Source: Streptomyces sp. F63 (GTDB lineage: Bacteria; Actinomycetota; Actinomycetes; Streptomycetales; Streptomycetaceae). From it: a stretch of 64,000 bases of DNA. The notes beneath the pieces are model-generated. The model saw nothing but the letters and a program-made list of their open reading frames with translations. It had not been told where the DNA came from and made no database searches. How positions within the stretch are numbered: position 1 is the first letter of the stretch; each line of letters opens with the position of its first letter. Below are positions 37,758-50,520 of the stretch, in pieces. A program made the translations under genes and the position numbers. Where the stretch lies: the NCBI RefSeq assembly GCF_018070345.1, contig NZ_JAGPXX010000015.1, forward strand, positions 1 to 64,000, written 5' to 3'.

Positions 37758-38749
37758 TAGCACTCGTCATTGCGGGATCGCTGCTCATCGGGATCAGCCT
37801 CGGCATCCTCGGTGGCGGCGGTTCCATCCTCACCGTCCCGATCCTCATCTACCTGGCCGGCATGGAGGCGAAGGCGGCCATCGCCACCTCGCTGCTGGTC
37901 GTCGGCGTCACCTCGCTCGCCGGCCTCGTGTCGCACGCCCGTGCGGGCCGGGTCCGCTGGCGCACCGGACTGCTGTTCGGCGTGGCGGGCATGACCGGTG
38001 CCTACGCGGGCGGCCGGCTGGCCGAGTTCATCCCGGGCACCGTGCTGCTCATCGCGTTCGCCCTGATGATGCTCGCGACGGCCGTCGCCATGCTCAAGGG
38101 CCGCAAGAAGGAGCTCAAGAGCAAGCACGACGAGATGCCGATCCTGCACGTCCTGGTGGACGGTGTGGTCGTCGGCCTGGTCACCGGGCTCGTCGGCGCC
38201 GGCGGCGGCTTCCTCATCGTCCCGGCCCTGGCCCTGCTGGGCGGGCTCCCGATGGGCGTCGCCGTGGGCACCTCGCTGCTGGTGATCTCCATGAAGTCCT
38301 TCGCCGGACTGGCGGGCTACCTCTCCAGCGTGCAGATCGACTGGGGCCTGGCGGGCATCGTCACCGCCACGGCCGTGGTCGGCAGCCTGATCGGCGGACG
38401 GCTCGCGGGCCGCATCCCGCAGGACACGCTCCGCAAGGGCTTCGGCTGGTTCGTGGTCGTCATGGGCGTCTTCGTCCTCGGCCAGCAGCTCAGCGCGGAC
38501 CTCCGGGAGACGCTGCTGACCAGCCCGATCACCTGGGCCGCGGTCGCCGTCCTCGCGGCGTTCCTGATCTTCGGCCTGCGGCGCAAGAGCTGCGCCGCCG
38601 GTACCGCCGGCCAGGACGGCCCCGGCTGCCCGGCGGAGCGCGACATCGCCGCCCGGGAGGACGCGAAGGCCGCCCGGAGCGACGCCGACGCCGAGGCCGG
38701 ACGGCACGAGCGGGAGCAGGCCGGCAGCACCGGCTCGGCCCGGACCTGA
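37754..38749 (+). CDS. TauE/SafE-family sulfite (anion) exporter
   Basis: A 331-residue membrane protein with about eight helices. GISLGILGGGGSILTVPIL and GLVTGLVGAGGGFLIVPAL are the two duplicated TauE/SafE half-signatures. A charged cytoplasmic tail of about 60 residues follows. The family exports sulfite or related sulfur oxyanions, the end products expected from the persulfide dioxygenase upstream. The GTG start overlaps the rhodanese stop (GTGA). Confidence 0.88.
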   Translation: MIALVIAGSLLIGISLGILGGGGSILTVPILIYLAGMEAKAAIATSLLVVGVTSLAGLVSHARAGRVRWRTGLLFGVAGMTGAYAGGRLAEFIPGTVLLIAFALMMLATAVAMLKGRKKELKSKHDEMPILHVLVDGVVVGLVTGLVGAGGGFLIVPALALLGGLPMGVAVGTSLLVISMKSFAGLAGYLSSVQIDWGLAGIVTATAVVGSLIGGRLAGRIPQDTLRKGFGWFVVVMGVFVLGQQLSADLRETLLTSPITWAAVAVLAAFLIFGLRRKSCAAGTAGQDGPGCPAERDIAAREDAKAARSDADAEAGRHEREQAGSTGSART

Positions 38750-38823
38750 CGCCCTCCGGCCCGGTCACCCGGGCGCAAGGCCCGGTCGCCGGAGCGCGGA
38801 AGGGCCGCCCGCAGCACGGCACA

Positions 38824-38861
38824 GCCCGCGGTGGCACGGTACGCACCGTGCCACCGCGGGC
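38824..38861. terminator. Hairpin between convergent tauE-like and M28 peptidase genes
   Basis: Perfect 17-bp arms GCCCGCGGTGGCACGGT and ACCGTGCCACCGCGGGC with a 4-base loop. Confidence 0.85.
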
Positions 38862-38880
38862 CTCGTGTGTGCCGGGACAC

Positions 38881-38920
38881 CCGCCCGTACCGGCGGTCTC
38901 CCGGCCACCGGTACGGGCGG
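38881..38920. terminator. Second hairpin between the same convergent genes
   Basis: Perfect 13-bp arms CCGCCCGTACCGG and CCGGTACGGGCGG with a 14-base loop, 90 bases after the minus-strand M28 stop. Confidence 0.6.
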
Positions 38921-39009
38921 ACGCGGGCCGCGCGTACGAGCGGGCGCCGGAGCCCGGCAGGGCGGCCCCGTGCCGCCGGTGCCGCCGGTGAGGCCGGCGC
39001 CCGCCCCGC

Positions 39010-41623
<2,614 letters not shown>

Positions 41624-41773
41624 GCGGGCGGCGGGCGTCAAGCCGTCGTGGCACGCGCTCACCGTCCGGGCGTTCCCTGCGGCTTCGCCCTCGCTGATGT
41701 GTCCGGAAGCCGAGACCCGGCGGGGTACAGACCTGCATGGGATGCTGTTGCCGAGACACGCGAGGAGGCGGTG

Positions 41774-42373
41774 ATGACGACGATGAGCGTCATGAAGCAC
41801 AAGTGCGTGGACGACCACGAAGGTCCCTGGACCGTGGAAGAAGTCCTCGCCCTCCCCGAACACCCGGCACGCGCCCGCTATGAGTTGGTGGACGGTGTCC
41901 TGATGATGTCCCCCGCGCCCAGCTGGGCGCACCAGATCGCGTCCAAGCGCCTCGCACGCCGTATCGATGACGCCATCTCGGTGGCCGGGGCCCCCTTCCT
42001 CCTGGCCGAGGCGTTCAACGTGATCGGTGAGTCCCGGCTGTTCATCCCCGACATCGTGGTCGTGGACAGGTCGGCCGTCCGGCGGGACACCGTCGCGGTC
42101 CCCCTGGAGGCCGTGCTGCTGCTGGCGGAGATCGTCTCGCCGCACAACCGGGCGGCCGACCGCATTCTCAAGCCCGCGCTCTACGCCCAGGCCAAGGTGC
42201 CCGCCTACTGGCGGATCGAGCTCGAACCGGAGCCGGCCGTGCTGGTGCACGAGCTCTCCGGGGACACCTACCGCGAGGTCCAGCGGGTCACGGGCAAGCA
42301 GACCGTCGAGGTCGGTGGGGCGTTCCCGGTGGACCTGGACGTCACGGCGCTGCTGGACGACCTGGACGACTGA
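41774..42373 (+). CDS. Uma2-family putative endonuclease (DUF820)
   Basis: A 199-residue Uma2 protein of the second common actinobacterial type. PWTVEEVLALPEHPARARYE and LVDGVLMMSPAP start the domain; FIPDIVVVDRSA (Asp), LLLAEIVSPHNRAADRI (Glu) and LKPALYAQAKVPAYWRIELE (Lys and hallmark) form the PD-(D/E)XK-like core. Unlike the copy at the window start it is intact, with GAGGAGG at 41762 and ATG 41774 (a GTG sits one codon earlier). Its function is unknown; nuclease activity is a family prediction. Confidence 0.82.
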   Translation: MTTMSVMKHKCVDDHEGPWTVEEVLALPEHPARARYELVDGVLMMSPAPSWAHQIASKRLARRIDDAISVAGAPFLLAEAFNVIGESRLFIPDIVVVDRSAVRRDTVAVPLEAVLLLAEIVSPHNRAADRILKPALYAQAKVPAYWRIELEPEPAVLVHELSGDTYREVQRVTGKQTVEVGGAFPVDLDVTALLDDLDD

Positions 42374-42475
42374 GGGCAGGGCCCGGGGCGCCCCCGCCCC
42401 GGCGCGCGGAGCCCACCCGTCCCTGCGGCGTCCTCCGGGGTGACGCGGGCCCCCGGCCGTCCCAGACTGGACCGT

Positions 42476-42886
42476 ATGGACCATCTCGAACAGCTCTACC
42501 GGCACTGGCTGCAGGATCTCTGGGGCGGCGACTTCGATCTGGCGCCCGAGATCCTGACCCCCGGCTTCACCGGCCACTGGCCCGACCGCGACGTGCACGG
42601 CCCGGACGGCGCCGTCGACGCGATCCGCGAGTCCCACGCCCTCTTCGGCGACATCAACACCACCCTCGACCTCGGCCCGGTCATCGACCGCGACCGGCTC
42701 GCCGCCCGCTGGACCTTCCACGGCACCTACCGGGGCGGAATCCCCGGCGCCACCGCCCCGCCCGGCACCCGGATCAGCTTCACCGGCCACGACATCTTCC
42801 GTGCCGAGGGGCGCCGCTTCGCCGAGTACTGGGTGGTCTCCGACGTGCTCGGCATGATGACCCGCCTCGGCGCGCTCGGCGGCTGA
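42476..42886 (+). CDS. SnoaL-like (NTF2-fold) protein
   Basis: A 136-residue protein with the pattern of the SnoaL/NTF2 superfamily: MDHLEQLYRHWLQDLWGGDF, LTPGFTGHWPDRDVHGPDGA, RWTFHGTYRGGIPGA, then GHDIFRAEGRRFAEYWVVSD. These cone-shaped folds include polyketide cyclases, but most are uncharacterised and no catalytic role is assigned. The start is ATG 42476; the frame is open a dozen codons upstream. Confidence 0.75.
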   Translation: MDHLEQLYRHWLQDLWGGDFDLAPEILTPGFTGHWPDRDVHGPDGAVDAIRESHALFGDINTTLDLGPVIDRDRLAARWTFHGTYRGGIPGATAPPGTRISFTGHDIFRAEGRRFAEYWVVSDVLGMMTRLGALGG

Positions 42887-43080
42887 CAGGGCCGGACGGA
42901 CCTGAGGGGCCCTGAGCGGGGCCTGCCCCGAGCCGGGGCCTGGACGGGACCGTGACGGGACCTGGGCGGGGCCCGAGGGGTCCGGGCTCGTAACCGCCGC
43001 AGGCATCCGGCCGGCATCCCGCCCGTCGTCCGTTCGCGTCCCGCCCGCCGCCTTCCGCGCCCCGGCCCGCCGCCCGGGTC

Positions 43081-44178
43081 TCAGGAGCCCCCGGGCCCCT
43101 GGGCCTGCGCGCGGGCGGCGGCCGTCCCGGCCCGCGCGACGGGGCCCGCCGGCGGAAGCCCCGTACGGGGGTGCTCCGCGCCGCCGGGCGCGCTGCCGGG
43201 CCCGGTGTCCGTCCCGGCCCTCGCCGCCGCGTCCGCCGCGGCTTCCGCCTCCGCCGCTGCCTTCTCCGCCGCCGCGACGCCCGCCCGGCGCAGGTCGCCC
43301 CGGGTCCGGTGCGCGGTGCGGAGCGCGTCCCAGGTCAGCACCGACAGCGCCAGCCAGACCAGGGAGAAGCCGGCCCAGCGCTCCGGCGGCATCTCCTCGT
43401 GGAAGACGGCGACGCCCAGGAGGAACTGGGCGGTGGGCGTCAGATACTGCAGCAGGCCGATCGTGGACAGCGGCAGCCGGACGGCGGCGCCGCCGAAGCA
43501 GACCAGCGGGAGCGCGGTGACCGCGCCGGCGCTGACCAGGAGCAGGGCGTGCCCGGTGCCGCCGGAGGTGAAGGTGCTCTCGCCGCGCGAGCCCAGGAAG
43601 AGCAGGAAGCCCAGGGCCGGCAGGAACTGCAGCGAGGTCTCGGCGGCCAGGGACTCCAGGCCGTCCAGGCCCACGTGCTTCTTGACCAGGCCGTAGAGAG
43701 CGAAGGAGAGAGCCAGGGAGAGGGCGATCCAGGGCAGTTCGCCGTAGCCGATGGTGAGGACGAGCACCGCGCCGGCGCCGATACCGACGGCCGCCCACTG
43801 CGCCGGCCGCAGCCGCTCGCGCAGCAGCAGGACCCCGAAGGCGATGCTGACCAGGGGGTTGATGAAGTAGCCGAGGGCGGCCTCGACGACGTGGCCGGAG
43901 TTGACGCTCCAGATGTACAGGCCCCAGTTGGCCGATATGGCGGTGGCGGCCAGGGCGATCAGCCCGATCCGCCGGGGCTGCCGCAGCAGCGGCCGCAGCC
44001 AGGACCAGCGGCGCAGCACCAGCAGCACGAGCCCCACGACGACGAGGGACCACACCATGCGGTGGGCCAGGATCTCCACCGCGTCGGCCGGTTCCAGCAG
44101 CGGCCAGTAGAGCGGGAAGAGGCCCCAGATCCCGTAGGCGGCGAACCCGTAGGCCAGCCCGGTCCGGTGCTCGCTCAT
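43081..44178 (-). CDS. rarD: RarD-type EamA-family transporter
   Basis: A 365-residue membrane protein with about ten helices in two EamA repeats. GLAYGFAAYGIWGLFPLYWP is the RarD start, VNSGHVVEAALGYFINPLVS and LLQYLTPTAQFLLGVAVFHE its conserved segments. The last roughly 75 residues are an Ala/Pro-rich tail. Function in the family is drug/metabolite export; the substrate is unknown (RarD-linked chloramphenicol phenotypes are only reported for some). ATG at 44178; a TTG three codons upstream (44187) is better spaced from GGAGG and is a real alternative start. Confidence 0.85.
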   Translation of the reverse strand: MSEHRTGLAYGFAAYGIWGLFPLYWPLLEPADAVEILAHRMVWSLVVVGLVLLVLRRWSWLRPLLRQPRRIGLIALAATAISANWGLYIWSVNSGHVVEAALGYFINPLVSIAFGVLLLRERLRPAQWAAVGIGAGAVLVLTIGYGELPWIALSLALSFALYGLVKKHVGLDGLESLAAETSLQFLPALGFLLFLGSRGESTFTSGGTGHALLLVSAGAVTALPLVCFGGAAVRLPLSTIGLLQYLTPTAQFLLGVAVFHEEMPPERWAGFSLVWLALSVLTWDALRTAHRTRGDLRRAGVAAAEKAAAEAEAAADAAARAGTDTGPGSAPGGAEHPRTGLPPAGPVARAGTAAARAQAQGPGGS

Positions 44179-44353
44179 CGGCTTCAAGGGGTTCCTCCAG
44201 GGGCGGCGCGGCGACGGCAACGACGGTAACGCCGCCAGGGGGGCCGTGTCATGTCCGTATCGCTCCATGGTCATGACGGGAGGGTGGCCGGAGTGCGGCG
44301 GCGAGCGCCACCGGAGCGCGGCGGAGGCCCGGCGCGGGCACGGGTGCGGGCAT

Positions 44354-44391
44354 CGGTAAGGGCCGCTGCCCAGGAGCAGCGGCCCTTACCG
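44354..44391 (-). terminator. Terminator after korAB
   Basis: Perfect 16-bp arms CGGTAAGGGCCGCTGC and GCAGCGGCCCTTACCG with a 6-base loop, about 40 bases after the korB stop. Confidence 0.85.
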
Positions 44392-44430
44392 CGGAGCCCT
44401 TACCGCGCGGAGCCCTTGGGGGCGGGCGGG

Positions 44431-45562
<1,132 letters not shown>

Positions 45563-45570
<8 letters not shown>

Positions 45571-47512
45571 CGATGGCCTCCTTGACCACGCCGGCGAGCT
45601 GCTCGGCCTTGAACGGCATCCCGTTGACCTGGTTGTACGAGCGGGCGTCGACCAGGTACTTCGCCCGCAGCAGGGCGGCGAGCTGGCCGAGGTTCATCTC
45701 GGGTACGACCACCTTGTCGTACCGCCGCAGCACCTCGCCCAGGTTCCGCGGGAAGGGGTTGAGGTGGCGCAGATGGGCCTGGGCGACCGGGCGGCCCTCC
45801 GCGCGGACGCGGCGCACCGCGGCCGTGACGGGCCCGTAGGTCGAGCCCCAGCCCAGGACCAGCGTCTTCGCCTCGCCGGACGGGTCGTCGACCGTGAGGT
45901 CCGGGACCTCGATGCCGTCGACCTTGGCCTGGCGGGTGCGGACCATGAAGTCGTGGTTGGCCGGGTCGTAGGAGATGTTGCCCGTGCCGTCCTGCTTCTC
46001 GATGCCGCCGATGCGGTGTTCCAGGCCGGGGGTGCCGGGGACGGCCCAGGGGCGCGCGAGGGTGTGCGGGTCGCGCTTGTAGGGCCAGTACACCTCGGTG
46101 CCGTCGGCGAGTTCGTGGTTCGGGCCGGAGGCGAAGCGGACGGTGAGATCCGGCAGATCCTCGACCTCGGGGATGCGCCAGGGCTCGGAGCCGTTGGCGA
46201 GGTAGCCGTCGGAGAGCAGGAAGACCGGGGTGCGGTAGGCGAGCGCGATCCGGGCGGCGTCGAGGGCGGCGTCGAAGCAGTCCGCCGGGGTCGCCGGGGC
46301 GACGACCGGCACCGGGGCCTCGCCGTTGCGGCCGTACATCGCCTGCAGCAGGTCGGCCTGCTCGGTCTTGGTGGGCAGGCCGGTGGAGGGGCCGCCGCGC
46401 TGGATGTCGACGACCAGCAGCGGCAGTTCCAGGGAGACCGCGAGGCCGATGGTCTCGGACTTGAGCGCCACACCGGGGCCGGAGGTGGTGGTCACCGCCA
46501 GCGCCCCGCCGAAGGCCGCGCCGAGCGCCGCGCCGATGGCGGCGATCTCGTCCTCGGCCTGGAAGGTGCGCACACCGAAGTTCTTGTGCTTGGACAGCTC
46601 GTGCAGGATGTCCGAGGCCGGGGTGATCGGGTACGAGCCCAGGTAGAGCGGGAGGTCCGCCTGCTGAGACGCGGCGATCAGCCCGTAGGACAGCGCGAGG
46701 TTGCCGGAGATGTTGCGGTACGTGCCGGCGGGGAACGCGGCGGCGGCCGGGGCCACCTCGTAGGACACCGCGAAGTCCTCGGTGGTCTCGCCGAAGTTCC
46801 AGCCCGCCCGGAACGCCGTGACGTTCGCCTCGGCGAGCTCCGGCTTCTTGGCGAACTTGCTGCGCAGGAAGCGCTCGGTGCCCTCGGTCGGCCGGTGGTA
46901 CATCCACGACAGCAGGCCGAGCGCGAACATGTTCTTGGAGCGGCCGGCGTCCTTGCGGGAGAGGTCGTAGCCCTTCAGGGCCTCGACGGTCAGTGTGGTC
47001 AGCGGTACCGGGTGGACCCGGTACGCCGCCAGGGAGCCGTCCTCCAGCGGGCTCGTGGCGTAGCCGACCTTGGCCATGGCGCGCTTCGTGAACTCGTCGG
47101 TGTTGACGATGATCTCCGCGCCGTGCGGCACGTCGGCGAGGTTGGCCTTGAGCGCGGCCGGGTTCATCGCCACCAGGACGTTCGGCGCGTCGCCCGGGGT
47201 GAGGATGTCGTGATCGGCGAAGTGCAGCTGGAAGCTGGAGACGCCGGGCAGGGTGCCGGCGGGGGCGCGGATCTCGGCGGGGAAGTTGGGCAGCGTGGAG
47301 AGGTCGTTGCCGAAGGAGGCGGTCTCCGAGGTGAAACGGTCCCCCGTCAGCTGCATGCCGTCGCCCGAGTCGCCCGCGAAGCGGATGATCACGCGGTCGA
47401 GACGGCGGACTTCCTTGCCCGGCGTGCCGGGCGCGCCGGACGTGCCGGGCGCGTGGTCCCCGGCGGCTGCCCCGCCGTCCTGCTCGGCTGGGCTACTGAC
47501 CTGGCTGGTCAC
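45563..47512 (-). CDS. korA: 2-oxoacid:ferredoxin oxidoreductase, alpha subunit (gamma-alpha fusion)
   Basis: A 649-residue protein. The N-terminal gamma domain starts RVIIRFAGDSGDGMQLTGDR; the alpha domain has GNLALSYGLIAASQQADLPL, YLGSYPITPASDILHELS, FQAEDEIAAIGAALGAAFGG, TTSGPGVALKSETIGLAVSL and the C-terminal VLGWGSTYGPVTAAVRR. The GTG at 47512 after AGGGAGG is preferred over the more upstream ATG. It sits in an operon with korB. Reduced ferredoxin from this enzyme could feed the complex I variant encoded 4.5 kb away; that link is inferred. Confidence 0.92.
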
Positions 47513-48107
47513 TGAACTGGACCTCCCTTGAGGCGGCGACTCCGGGATCCGGACACGTCGGCCGGCCGTCCCGCTGGCCACTCTACGTGGGTAAGGGTGA
47601 CCTTCCCTGGATAGTTCATATGGTGGACTTGATTATGAGACGGACATGAAAGGTCAGTACTGGTCATTTCCGCCATTCCCCCGTGCCTTTCCGGGCTTTC
47701 TCCGGTGGCGCCCATGGCCGGTTCCTCCGTCCTTCCGCTGTCGTCCGTCCCGTTTCGCCCCTCTCCGGCTCCGGGGCCGCGGTGTGCCCGAACCGGCCCC
47801 GGCCAGTGGGCGTACCGACGGTAACCCGTCGCCGGGGCGCGGTGAACCGTTTCGCCGCCCGCCTGGCCCATGGTCCAACACCACGGTGACCGGCTCTCTT
47901 CCACCCCGGTCGCAGCCCGTGCGGGCGTGCCGGGCGGGCCCGCCCCGCCCGGCACGGCCGTGCCCCCGGAGCCCGTCGGCCCGGACCCGGCGGGACCCGG
48001 CGGGACCCGGCGGGACCCGGCGGGACCGCCGGGGACGGTCTCCGGGGGCGTACCGGGAGCCCGCCCGGCCCCTCCGGGAGGGCCGCGGCAGCCCGGCCGG
48101 GCGGCGG
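47513..48107. other. Long non-coding region between korA and the response regulator gene
   Basis: The korA side (47580-47680) is AT-richer and carries a minus-strand -10-like CATAAT (complement of 47632-47637) and an iron-box-like sequence at 47592-47610. The middle is GC-rich. A short tandem repeat lies at 47985-48027. No gene recognised on either strand. Confidence 0.5.
47985..48027. repeat. Four tandem copies of a 10-bp unit
   Basis: ACCCGGCGGG repeated four times without interruption, then ACC. Intergenic, downstream of the response regulator gene. Confidence 0.9.
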
Positions 48108-48818
48108 TCAGGACCTCAGATAGGTGAGTACCGCCAGCACCCGGCGGTGATCCCCGTCACTCGGCGAGAGGCCGAGTTTCAGGAAGATGTTGCTCACATG
48201 CTTCTCGATCGCGCCGTCGCTCACCACCAGCTGCCGTGCGATGGCCGAATTCGTCCGTCCTTCCGCCATCAGCCCCAGCACCTCGCGCTCGCGCGGGGTG
48301 AGGTGCGCCAGCACGTCCTGTTTGCGGCTGCGGCCCAGCAACTGGGCAACGACCTCCGGGTCCAGGGCGGTGCCGCCCCCGGCGACCCGCACCACCGCGT
48401 CGATGAACTCCCGCACCTCGGCGACCCGGTCCTTGAGCAGATAGCCCACACCCCGGCTGCTCGCCGCCAGCAGTTCGGTCGCGTACTGCTCCTCCACGTA
48501 CTGCGACAGCACCAGCACGCCCAGCCCCGGATGGTCGCGGCGGAGTGACACCGCCGCCCGCACCCCCTCGTCGGTGTGGGTCGGCGGCATCCGCACATCG
48601 GCGACCACCACGTCCGGCAGCGACCCCCCGGCCGCCAGCTCCCCGACGACCTTGAGCAGGGCCTCCGCGTCGCCCACCCCCGCGACGACCTCGTGGCCCC
48701 GGTCGGTGAGCAGCCGGGTCAGGCCCTCCCGGAGCAGGACCGAGTCCTCGGCGATCACCACGCGCACCCCGGTGTTCTCCTGCTCCCGCGCCCATGCCGC
48801 GCTGTCCGTGTCATTCAC
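48108..48818 (-). CDS. NarL/LuxR-family response regulator
   Basis: A 236-residue two-component regulator. The receiver domain (about 18-140) has acidic pocket VVIAEDSVLLREG, phospho-acceptor Asp74 in VVVADVRMPP, and the lysine in GVGYLLKDRV. The C-terminal LuxR helix-turn-helix (about 173-236) reads LTPREREVLGLMAEGRTNSA, then IARQLVVSDGAIEKHVSNIF. The GTG at 48818 starts VNDTDSAAW; the frame is open upstream without similarity. It is the last gene after two kinase genes, so both may signal to it. Confidence 0.9.
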   Translation of the reverse strand: MNDTDSAAWAREQENTGVRVVIAEDSVLLREGLTRLLTDRGHEVVAGVGDAEALLKVVGELAAGGSLPDVVVADVRMPPTHTDEGVRAAVSLRRDHPGLGVLVLSQYVEEQYATELLAASSRGVGYLLKDRVAEVREFIDAVVRVAGGGTALDPEVVAQLLGRSRKQDVLAHLTPREREVLGLMAEGRTNSAIARQLVVSDGAIEKHVSNIFLKLGLSPSDGDHRRVLAVLTYLRS

Positions 48819-48990
48819 GTTGTGGTCCCCCAACTCCGCGATCCCCCGACGGCCGGCACCAGCATCCCAGTTCCCGGACGCGGGCGCGCGCCCGCCGCCC
48901 CGCGAACGCGGAGCGGCAGGGAGCGAGGGGGCGCGGGTCCCCGGCCCGGGGGGCATCGGCCCCGCGGGGCCCGCCGCCGTGCTGCCCCGG

Positions 48991-50310
48991 TCAGCCCCGC
49001 CAGGGTAGTTCGGCCGTGACCGAGGTGGGTCCGCCCGGTGGTGAGTCGAGGGCGAGGAGTCCGTCGACCGCGTGGAGTCGTTCGGTGAGTCCGGTGAGGC
49101 CGGTGCCGTTGTCGGGGTGTGCGCCGCCGGTGCCGTCGTCGGTGACGTGGAGCATGAGGCGGTCGCCGGTTTGCCAGATGTCGAGGGTGGCGTGGTGGGC
49201 GTGGCTGTGTTTGCTGATGTTCTGGAGGAGTTCGGAGGCGGTGAAGTAGGCGATGCCTTCGATGGCGGGTGCGGGGCGGTGGGGGAGGTCGGTGGTGACG
49301 GTGACGGGGACGGTGCAGCGGGCGGCGAGGTGGGAGAGGGCGGGGCCGAGTCCGCGGTCGGTGAGGATGGCGGGGTGGATGCCGCGGGCGAGGTCGCGGA
49401 GTTCGCGGAGGGCGGTTTTCACTTCGCCGTGGGCTTCGTCGACCATTTTGGCGGCGGCCTCGGGGTCTTCGGGGAGTTTCTCCCTGGCGAGGCCGAGGTC
49501 CATGGCGAGGGCGACGAGGCGGGCCTGTGCTCCGTCGTGCAGGTCGCGTTCGATGCGGCGGAGGTCCGCGGCGGCCGTGTCGGCGACCGCCCCCCGGCCC
49601 GACTCCAGCTCCGAGACCCGGGTGGCCAGCCGCGAGGGCCCCAGCAGACCACTGATCAGGGCCCGGTCCACCATCGTCAGCCCGCGGAACACCCACGGCG
49701 TCACCAGGACGACCAGCAGGCCGGCCGCGCCGGTCAGGAGGATTTCGAACGGGCTGTCGAGGTACAGGGTGTTGCCGCGCCCGTCGCCGTACAGCTGGAT
49801 CCCCGACTGCCCGGCGCTGTCCGGCAGGAACCGGTACCAGACGGGGTAGAGCAGCAGCGCCCAGCCGTACGCCCACAGGAAGACCGCGACGGAGAAGGCG
49901 AAGACCGCCCACGGGAAGTGCACCAGGGCGTAGAGCAGATGCCGCCAGGACACACCGCTCCTGAGGAGGGCCCCCGCCCACGCGAACGGCCCCGGCTTCT
50001 CCGGCCGCACCGGCGCCGGGGCGGCGACGTCCAGATCCAGCAGCAGCCGTGCCCGGCCGCGCTCCGCCGCGCCCAGCGCGCGGCAGCCCGCGAGGGCGGC
50101 CGCGAGCACGGGGATGCCGAGAAAGGTGACGAGCAGCCCCAGGGCCGTGGCCGTCATGGACACCGCGAAGACGAACGCCACGGCCGCCATCGGCAGCCCC
50201 AGCAGCAGATGAAGGAACTCCCGCCAGGTCCGGCCCTCCAGCGGAGCGCGCAGCACCGCCGGCAGCCGCCTGCGGACACGGGTCTCCGGTGCGTCGAACG
50301 CGCTGGCCAT
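48991..50310 (-). CDS. Sensor histidine kinase (HisKA_3 type), first of two paralogues
   Basis: A 439-residue kinase. The N-terminal half is a membrane sensor domain of the putative-sensor type with about four to six helices (EFLHLLLGLPMAAVAFVFAV, then LLVTFLGIPVLAAALAG). The catalytic half has the phospho-histidine in [20 protein letters not shown], the N-box [20 protein letters not shown] and G-boxes in [19 protein letters not shown]. The last 206 residues come from DNA almost identical to the next kinase gene. The start is ATG 50310; the frame is open upstream. A palindrome lies 124 bp upstream. Confidence 0.88.
   Translation of the reverse strand: MASAFDAPETRVRRRLPAVLRAPLEGRTWREFLHLLLGLPMAAVAFVFAVSMTATALGLLVTFLGIPVLAAALAGCRALGAAERGRARLLLDLDVAAPAPVRPEKPGPFAWAGALLRSGVSWRHLLYALVHFPWAVFAFSVAVFLWAYGWALLLYPVWYRFLPDSAGQSGIQLYGDGRGNTLYLDSPFEILLTGAAGLLVVLVTPWVFRGLTMVDRALISGLLGPSRLATRVSELESGRGAVADTAAADLRRIERDLHDGAQARLVALAMDLGLAREKLPEDPEAAAKMVDEAHGEVKTALRELRDLARGIHPAILTDRGLGPALSHLAARCTVPVTVTTDLPHRPAPAIEGIAYFTASELLQNISKHSHAHHATLDIWQTGDRLMLHVTDDGTGGAHPDNGTGLTGLTERLHAVDGLLALDSPPGGPTSVTAELPWRG
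48999..49611. repeat. 613-bp near-identical block, copy A (kinase half of first kinase gene)
   Basis: Aligns base for base with 50541-51153 (offset 1542). By eye only two bases differ, at the T/G in CCCGGTGGTG versus CCCGGGGGTG and the G/C in TTCGGTGAG versus TTCCGTGAG. Outside the block the two genes diverge at once. Confidence 0.95.
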
Positions 50311-50433
50311 GGTGTCGTCCGTCCGTTCTGCCGTGGTGGCCGCGGGCCCGTGCCGCGCGGTCCACCGGATGGGGTGCTTCCATGCTGCGGCGGCGGGGAC
50401 CGGCGGGGCCATGGAGCGCGTCGGCGTCTCCCG

Positions 50434-50451
50434 GGTGGGGTTTTCCCCACC
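50434..50451. promoter_or_regulatory. Palindrome GGTGGGG-N4-CCCCACC upstream of first kinase gene
   Basis: Perfect 7-bp arms with TTTT between. The same arms with ACAA between occur before the second kinase gene (51805-51822). It may be an operator for the local regulator; the role is inferred. Confidence 0.5.
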
Positions 50452-50520
50452 GGCGGGGGAAGGCGGGCCCGGCCGATCGGGGAGGAGGGCCGTCGCCGCG
50501 GCCGGCCGGGCCGGGCGCGC

